Below, piece by piece: positions 15,621 through 20,452 of a stretch of DNA of 20,452 bases; within the stretch, counting starts at the first letter, position 1; each line of letters begins with the position of its first letter. This DNA is from Nitrospira sp. (GTDB taxonomy: Bacteria > Nitrospirota > Nitrospiria > Nitrospirales > Nitrospiraceae). The notes below the pieces were generated by a model that was not told the DNA's origin, made no database searches, and saw nothing but the letters and a program-made list of their open reading frames with translations. Location of the stretch: assembly GCA_029858925.1 (NCBI GenBank), contig JAOUEB010000001.1, positions 1 to 20,452 on the forward strand, given 5' to 3'. The position numbers and the translations under genes were made by a program.

Positions 15621-16328
15621 ATGAGCGACCCGTCATACGCTACGATCTTAGGATTTGGTTTTCTGCTTGGGCTCAGGCACGCGCTCGACGCCGATCATCT
15701 TGCCGCGGTCTCGACGGTGTTGGCCCAGCGGCCGTCGCTTCGGGCCTCAGGCGCCGTCGGGCTCTGGTGGGGAATCGGCCATACGTTGACCCTGCTGATC
15801 GTGGGATCGGTCGTGCTGGCCTTCGGCATTCGCATTCCACCCCAGTTCGAACTCATTGCCGAGTCCGGGGTTGGGGTTCTGTTGATCGTGCTTGGCGGAA
15901 CATTGGCCGTCAAGCTGTACCGAGAGCGTTGGCATCTGCATAGCCATCACCATGACGGAGATGCCCATGTCCATCTCCACAGTCATCAACGTGAAGATGA
16001 TCATCGCCATCGGCACTGGATGGCTGACTCGGTTCGCCCCCTGTGCATCGGCATGGCGCACGGACTGGCCGGATCGGCGGCGTTGATGCTCATCATTCTT
16101 GCGACGACACAGGAACTGGGCCCAGGGCTCCTATCCATTGCCATCTTCGGCCTGGGATCGATTGCGGGCATGATGGCGATCGGCCTGACGATCAGTTTGC
16201 CGCTGGTCTGTTCCCTTTCGATCAGCCGTCCCTTGTTTCTCGGATTACAAGGATTTGCAGGCGCTGCCAGCGTGGGTGTGGGTGTATGGATGCTGGTGAA
16301 TCTGGCACTAGGATCCATGGGAGAGTAA
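15621..16328 (+). CDS. NicO-family nickel/cobalt permease-like protein (UreH-like)
   Basis: A 235-residue membrane protein with about six hydrophobic segments. HALDADH (20-26) in LLGLRHALDADHLAAV is the nickel/cobalt transporter signature (H-x4-DH), and GIGHTLTLLIVG and MAHGLAGSAAL (145-155) are the matching His-containing helices. Between the third and fourth segments, residues 105-132 form a histidine/aspartate-rich loop with more than a dozen His, probably a metal buffer or sensor. It likely moves Ni2+ or Co2+ across the inner membrane, as do relatives next to urease or hydrogenase genes; neither is in this window. Metal choice and direction are not readable. It is 108 nt after moaA with a hairpin in between; the ribosome site is weak. 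Confidence 0.8.
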   Translation: MSDPSYATILGFGFLLGLRHALDADHLAAVSTVLAQRPSLRASGAVGLWWGIGHTLTLLIVGSVVLAFGIRIPPQFELIAESGVGVLLIVLGGTLAVKLYRERWHLHSHHHDGDAHVHLHSHQREDDHRHRHWMADSVRPLCIGMAHGLAGSAALMLIILATTQELGPGLLSIAIFGLGSIAGMMAIGLTISLPLVCSLSISRPLFLGLQGFAGAASVGVGVWMLVNLALGSMGE

Positions 16329-16385
16329 GCAGCGCAGTACGATCCTGTTTTGATGCGATTTGCGCGTGCGTCGTTGTGAGGGCTG

Positions 16386-16394
16386 TGCTATTCT
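16386..16394 (+). promoter_or_regulatory. Candidate extended -10 promoter for accD
   Basis: TGCTATTCT has the TGn extension and a 4-of-6 -10 box, 57 nt before the accD ATG. No -35 at the right distance is visible, so it is only a candidate. Confidence 0.25.
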
Positions 16395-16451
16395 GCTTGC
16401 ACATCGGTGGAGTTTCTGCCGTCGTAATTGAACCGAACGAGGGATGCGACC

Positions 16452-17288
16452 ATGGCTTGGTTTAAAAAGGAGAAAACAGTTGAGACGGCGGCGCCCGTAC
16501 GCTCCAAAGGCAGCGAAGGGATGTGGCTCAAGTGCAATCACTGCCGGGAAATCGTCTATCGTAAGGAAGTCGATCGCAACAACAAGGTCTGTCCGAAGTG
16601 CGACTACCATTTTCCCATTTCGGTCATGGAACGGATCGGTTTGCTTGTCGACCTAGGCACCTTTAAAGAATGGGACGCCGATCTGGCGGCGCAAGACCCG
16701 CTGAACTTCCATGACACCAAGCCCTATCCGGAACGTGTGAAAGCCCAGCAGGAAAAGACCGGCCGCAAAGATGCGCTGGTGATCGGCGAAGGGATGATCA
16801 ATGGGAATCGGGTAGTGTTGTGCGTCTTCGATTTCAGCTTTATGGGCGGCAGCATGGGATCGGTGGTCGGAGAAAAGCTGTGTCGGGCCATCGACCGGGC
16901 GTTGGAGCTGAAGCGGCCGGTCATTTTGGTGACGGCATCGGGCGGCGCGCGTATGCAGGAGGGCATTCTCTCCCTGATGCAGATGGCAAAGACCTCGGCG
17001 TCCGTTGCCAAGCTAGGAGAAGCGAAACTGCCCTTTATTTCGATCCTGGCTGATCCCACTTTCGGCGGGGTCACGGCCAGTGTGGCGATGCTGGGCGATG
17101 TGATTATCGCGGAGCCGAAGGCGCTGATCGGTTTTGCCGGCCCACGGGTCATCGAGCAGACGATTAAACAGCAGTTGCCGGATCAGTTCCAGCGAGCTGA
17201 ATTTCTTCTGGAGCACGGCATGATCGATATGATCGTCGAACGCAAGCAGCTTAAAGAGACGGTCAGCACCCTCGTCGGCCATTTTTAG
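16452..17288 (+). CDS. accD: Acetyl-CoA carboxylase carboxyltransferase subunit beta, AccD
   Basis: With AccA, AccD moves the carboxyl group from biotin on AccB to acetyl-CoA, making malonyl-CoA for fatty-acid synthesis. The 278-residue protein has the zinc ribbon C28-x2-C31-x15-C47-x2-C50 and the crotonase-type core: [39 protein letters not shown] and [12 protein letters not shown]. The ATG at 16452 was chosen because GAGGGA lies 7 nt before it; a TTG 24 nt upstream is in frame but has no ribosome site, and most AccD proteins begin with MAWF or similar. It is followed by folC after 27 nt, a common accD-folC pairing. accA is not in the window. Confidence 0.97.
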   Translation: MAWFKKEKTVETAAPVRSKGSEGMWLKCNHCREIVYRKEVDRNNKVCPKCDYHFPISVMERIGLLVDLGTFKEWDADLAAQDPLNFHDTKPYPERVKAQQEKTGRKDALVIGEGMINGNRVVLCVFDFSFMGGSMGSVVGEKLCRAIDRALELKRPVILVTASGGARMQEGILSLMQMAKTSASVAKLGEAKLPFISILADPTFGGVTASVAMLGDVIIAEPKALIGFAGPRVIEQTIKQQLPDQFQRAEFLLEHGMIDMIVERKQLKETVSTLVGHF

Positions 17289-17315
17289 TCTTCTCACTGT
17301 CCCTCCGGTTTGTGG

Positions 17316-18611
17316 ATGACCTATCCCGCCGCCATTGATTATCTCTACGGGCTTCAGAAGCATGGGATCAAACTCGGCCTGGAGGGCATGACGGCTCTGC
17401 TGGATGCGATCGGCCATCCAGAGCGCCGGCTGCGTATCCTGCACATCGGAGGCACCAACGGCAAGGGATCGACCGCCGCCATGGCTGCAGCGATGCTCCA
17501 GGCCTCCGGCATGCGCGTGGGGCTCTATACCTCTCCACATCTGGTCGAGTTTCTCGAGCGCATGAGAGTGAACGGGACGATGATCGCGGAAGATCGGCTG
17601 GCGGATCTGGTTGAGCAGGTGGGCGCAGCGATACCGGCGGCGTTGACTCTGACATTTTTTGAAGTAACGACGGCTATGGCGCTGCTCCATTTTGCGGAGT
17701 CCGGGGTCGATATCGCCGTGTTGGAAGTCGGAATGGGGGGGCGATTCGATGCGACCAATGTCGTCGCCCCGCTTGCCTGTGCGATTACGACCATTGCATT
17801 GGACCATCAGGAATATTTGGGACCAACCGAAGATGCCATCGCCTTTGAGAAGGCGGGCATTATCAAGCCTGCAGTGCCGGTCGTGATTGGAAGAATGGGG
17901 CCGGAGGCCGGTAGGGTGATGCAGCGCATCGCGGCGGAACGCGGGGCTCCGTTATGGAGATTGGGAGACGACTTCGCCGTTGAAGGGGATAGTCCCGCGT
18001 GCTTCACGTATCGCGGGCGGACAAGGGTGTTTGAAGGACTCCAATGCGGCCTTCCCGGGCGGCATCAGTTGGACAATGCGGCCTGTGCGATTGCCTTGCT
18101 CGAAGCAGCCGGCCAAGCCGGGGCGCCGGTCGATGAGGCGGCGGTGCGAACAGGATTGCAATCGGTGACCTGGGAAGGACGGCTTGAGCTGATTGAAAAA
18201 GACCCGATTGTGCTTCTGGACGGGGCGCATAATCCTGCCGCGGCTGCCGTTCTGGCCCGGTATCTGGCGGAATTTCTCGCGCGCCATCCGGGCGCGCGCA
18301 TTATTCTGGTGTGGGGTATGATGCGGGATAAAGATCATCGGGATTTTATCGCGCCGCTGTTACCCTTGATCTCCGAGGTGGTGCTCACGCAAGCGGCTCT
18401 TGCCCGATCTGCGACGGTCCAAGAACTGCGTCTGGCTCTGGCAGACTGGCAAAAGCCGGTGTGTGAGGCGCCGCAGCCAGTCGAGGCATTGCGGGTGGCA
18501 AAGCAACGAGCGTCGGCACAGGATCTTATCTGTGTGGCCGGATCGCTCATGGTGCTCGGCGATATCAAGGCGGCGGCACGCGGCTGTGGGCTGTCGTTAA
18601 TTCGTGGGTAG
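17316..18611 (+). CDS. folC: Folylpolyglutamate synthase / dihydrofolate synthase FolC
   Basis: An ATP-dependent ligase that makes dihydrofolate from dihydropteroate and glutamate and adds further glutamates to folates. The 431-residue Mur-ligase-fold protein has the P-loop HIGGTNGKGST, TSPHLVEFLERMRVNG, LEVGMGGRFDATN, TTIALDHQEYLG with FEKAGIIK (the carbamylated-Lys region) and, in the C-terminal domain, LLDGAHNPAA. An in-frame TTG lies two codons before this ATG; neither has a good ribosome site, so coupling with accD is likely. A seven-G run at 17735-17741 (in GMGGR) is a possible slippage point, but the frame is intact. lptD follows after one base. Confidence 0.96.
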   Translation: MTYPAAIDYLYGLQKHGIKLGLEGMTALLDAIGHPERRLRILHIGGTNGKGSTAAMAAAMLQASGMRVGLYTSPHLVEFLERMRVNGTMIAEDRLADLVEQVGAAIPAALTLTFFEVTTAMALLHFAESGVDIAVLEVGMGGRFDATNVVAPLACAITTIALDHQEYLGPTEDAIAFEKAGIIKPAVPVVIGRMGPEAGRVMQRIAAERGAPLWRLGDDFAVEGDSPACFTYRGRTRVFEGLQCGLPGRHQLDNAACAIALLEAAGQAGAPVDEAAVRTGLQSVTWEGRLELIEKDPIVLLDGAHNPAAAAVLARYLAEFLARHPGARIILVWGMMRDKDHRDFIAPLLPLISEVVLTQAALARSATVQELRLALADWQKPVCEAPQPVEALRVAKQRASAQDLICVAGSLMVLGDIKAAARGCGLSLIRG

Positions 18612-18612
18612 C

Positions 18613-20452
18613 ATGGCAGATCCTCATCTGTGGGTCTCCAAGCGGCTCGGTCTTGTATTGGCCGCGCTTCTGAGCTTCTTCCCTCTCGCGGCGTTGGCTG
18701 CGACGGAACAGGTTGGCGCCGGAAGCTCGCCGTCCGGCTCCCGACCGCTCGATGTCACCGCCGCCCGTCTGGACTATCGGCAAGATCAAGAGGTGTACGA
18801 GGCCGACGGATCCGTTGTGGTTCGGCAGGGCGCCATCACGCTTACGGCAGACCATGTGACGATTCAAGCCTTGCCTGGAGTCGTCACTGCCACAGGCCAT
18901 GTCCGTTTGACGGACCCTCAAACCGATCTCACCGCTGAACGGCTGGAGCTGAACATGAATACCGAAGCCGGTGTGGTGACGCACGGCCGGCTCTTTGTCC
19001 CCTCTACGAACTCCCTGGTGTCCGGTCGGATGCTGCAGCGGTTCTCCGAATATCACTACCGGGCCAAGGAGGGCAGCTTTACAAATTGCGATGCGCAGGA
19101 GGGTGAGACGCCCGCATGGCGCCTGAGGTTCGAAGACATCGATCTGACATTGGGGGACCAGCTGGCGTTCAAAGGCGCCTGGTTGTGCGTGAACGATGTG
19201 CCGATCATTCCTGTGCCAGCGCTGACCTACCCGCTGACAAAGCGGAAAACCGGTTTTCTGCTTCCCTTTGTCGCCTACGACAACCGGTTTGGCGTGCATG
19301 CACAAGGGAGCTTTTTCTGGGCTATCAACCCCAGCCAAGACCTGACCGTCGCGCCCAAGTACTATAGCCAGTTGGGCTATGGGTCGGATCTTGATTATCG
19401 GTATGTCTTGGATCGGCGCTCGCGCGGGCAGTGGCATGTGAGTTATCTGCAACAGACGGAGCTGCCCAACGTGGCGGGCGTGACCCCGACAGGAGAAGAT
19501 GCGAGAAAGGCGCGCGCGTCCTTTACCGGAAGCCATACCCAAATGTTTTCGGAAACACGCCTCCTTCGAACCAACGTCAATTTCGTCACCGACCCCAACT
19601 ATTTTCAGCAGTTGAGCAATTCAGGAACGCTGCGGGCGTCGCCAAGCAACGAATCCAATCTTTTGGCGACGCAACGGTTGCCGCACGGGAATCTGTATTT
19701 CTTGGGCCGCTACCTCCAGCCGTTGCAGGCTGGCGGGAAAGACACCTTTCAGCGCCTTCCGGAAACCGGCTACAACTTGCCGGATACCTCGTTGTTCAAT
19801 TCGCCGCTGTTGGTCGGTATGGAAGGGAACTTCGTCAATTTCTATCGTGAACAGGGATTTACGCTCAATCGGGTGGATGTCGTTCCCGGCATCGCGACCG
19901 ACGTGATCGATTTCTGGCATGTCATCGGCATCAGGCCGCAAGCCAAGTTCCGCGAGACGTATTACAGCCGAGGCGCGTACACGACGGCGACGCAGCATCG
20001 GGAAACCTTCTGGATCGGGGTCGATGCGACGTCGAAGCTGACGCGGCGTTTTGGATTGGAGCAGGGTGGCGGATTCTTGCACACAATCGAACCCTCGGTG
20101 ACCTATGAATACGTGCCGGGGACAGATCAATCGAAACTGACGTTGATCGATCAAGTGGATGACTTGCCGAAGAAAAATCTCCTGACCTATGCCTTGCGCA
20201 GCCGCGTGTTGGAGCAGGGAGCAAGCGGAGCGTTCAACTGGCTGGATTTGACCGTGGCGCAGAGCTACCATGTGGGGGCCGTGCAGACCAGGGCGCGGGA
20301 CTTTACCCCAGGCGTGGACCCGTTGCTGGGGTCGGCCACGCAACCGCTCCAACCGGTCATGGTCGACATGCAAGGCAGAAAATTTTCTGACATCTGGCTG
20401 CGGGCGGTTATCGGCAATAATCAGCCGCACGTCGTCCGTTCTCAGCTGGATG
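18613..20452 (+). CDS. lptD: LPS-assembly protein LptD (partial, runs off the right edge)
   Basis: LptD is the outer-membrane beta-barrel that, with LptE, inserts LPS into the cell surface. 613 codons are open to the window edge; the C-terminal part of the barrel is missing. Residues 1-30 are a signal peptide (basic start, hydrophobic LGLVLAALLSFFPLAALA). Residues ~45-150 form the periplasmic OstA-type jellyroll (VYEADGSVVVRQG, TADHVTIQA, TATGHVRL). The C159 region (SFTNCD) and C192, then GFLLPFVAYDN at the entry to the barrel, fit the family; two Cys are seen, fewer than the four of E. coli LptD within the part shown. The ATG begins one base after the folC stop, so translation is coupled. 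It shows the organism is a diderm with LPS. Confidence 0.93.
   Translation, partial: MADPHLWVSKRLGLVLAALLSFFPLAALAATEQVGAGSSPSGSRPLDVTAARLDYRQDQEVYEADGSVVVRQGAITLTADHVTIQALPGVVTATGHVRLTDPQTDLTAERLELNMNTEAGVVTHGRLFVPSTNSLVSGRMLQRFSEYHYRAKEGSFTNCDAQEGETPAWRLRFEDIDLTLGDQLAFKGAWLCVNDVPIIPVPALTYPLTKRKTGFLLPFVAYDNRFGVHAQGSFFWAINPSQDLTVAPKYYSQLGYGSDLDYRYVLDRRSRGQWHVSYLQQTELPNVAGVTPTGEDARKARASFTGSHTQMFSETRLLRTNVNFVTDPNYFQQLSNSGTLRASPSNESNLLATQRLPHGNLYFLGRYLQPLQAGGKDTFQRLPETGYNLPDTSLFNSPLLVGMEGNFVNFYREQGFTLNRVDVVPGIATDVIDFWHVIGIRPQAKFRETYYSRGAYTTATQHRETFWIGVDATSKLTRRFGLEQGGGFLHTIEPSVTYEYVPGTDQSKLTLIDQVDDLPKKNLLTYALRSRVLEQGASGAFNWLDLTVAQSYHVGAVQTRARDFTPGVDPLLGSATQPLQPVMVDMQGRKFSDIWLRAVIGNNQPHVVRSQLD

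Noticed and set aside
17735..17741. Seven-G run in folC as a programmed frameshift site
   Set aside because: The reading frame is continuous through it and encodes the conserved GMGGRFD motif; no alternative product is apparent.
18565..19542. A 325-codon minus-strand frame across the folC end and lptD
   Set aside because: It lies antisense to the clear LptD signal peptide and jellyroll; long antisense frames are common in GC-rich coding DNA.
19621..20430. A 269-codon minus-strand frame antisense to lptD
   Set aside because: Arg/Gln/His-rich with no family resemblance; the plus frame is continuous and recognisable.
1..20452. CRISPR arrays, tRNA or rRNA genes, integrase attachment sites
   Set aside because: I saw no regularly spaced repeats, no tRNA-like cloverleaf or rRNA sequence, and no paired direct repeats at the island borders by eye.

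Overview
The window comes from a moderately GC-rich, double-membraned (LPS-making) bacterium. The presence of lptD, a fused MoaD-MoaE and the general look of the core proteins make me think of a Nitrospira-like member of the Nitrospirota, but that is an inference from recalled resemblance, not a search result.

The left part (about 1-13,100) reads as accessory DNA. It opens with the decayed N-terminal piece of a REP-associated tyrosine transposase (RAYT) and a perfect small hairpin. Then come a tyrosinase-family copper enzyme, a PIN toxin/antitoxin pair on the opposite strand, and a single giant gene (1956-11282; 3108 codons). The giant gene encodes an orphan Tc-toxin A subunit: the pentameric, pore-forming, injection-needle component of insecticidal toxin complexes. 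It has two extra transthyretin-like domains at its N terminus and a C-terminal extension beyond the TcB-docking domain. No TcB or TcC gene is in the window. After it come a Uma2-family nuclease-like gene (minus strand), a MazE/MazF-type toxin-antitoxin pair with a palindromic operator over its promoter, and a protein-like remnant without a start codon.

The right part (about 13,110-20,452) is housekeeping and all on the plus strand. A near-consensus sigma-70 promoter (-35 13116, -10 13140) starts a molybdenum-cofactor cluster: moaC, a fused moaD-moaE, and moaA. These make cyclic pyranopterin monophosphate from GTP (MoaA, MoaC) and then molybdopterin (MoaD-MoaE). A NicO-family nickel/cobalt permease-like gene with a histidine-rich loop follows. 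Next are accD (fatty-acid synthesis), folC (folate polyglutamylation) and lptD (LPS insertion into the outer membrane). lptD starts one base after folC ends and runs off the window edge.

The most interesting unit is the tyrosinase plus orphan TcA module, bounded by mobile-element or repeat-like scraps. Second-tier points are a PIN toxin whose third acidic residue appears to be replaced by Tyr, the MoaD-MoaE fusion that buries the Gly-Gly tail MoaD needs free, and a degraded reading frame at 12903-13082.
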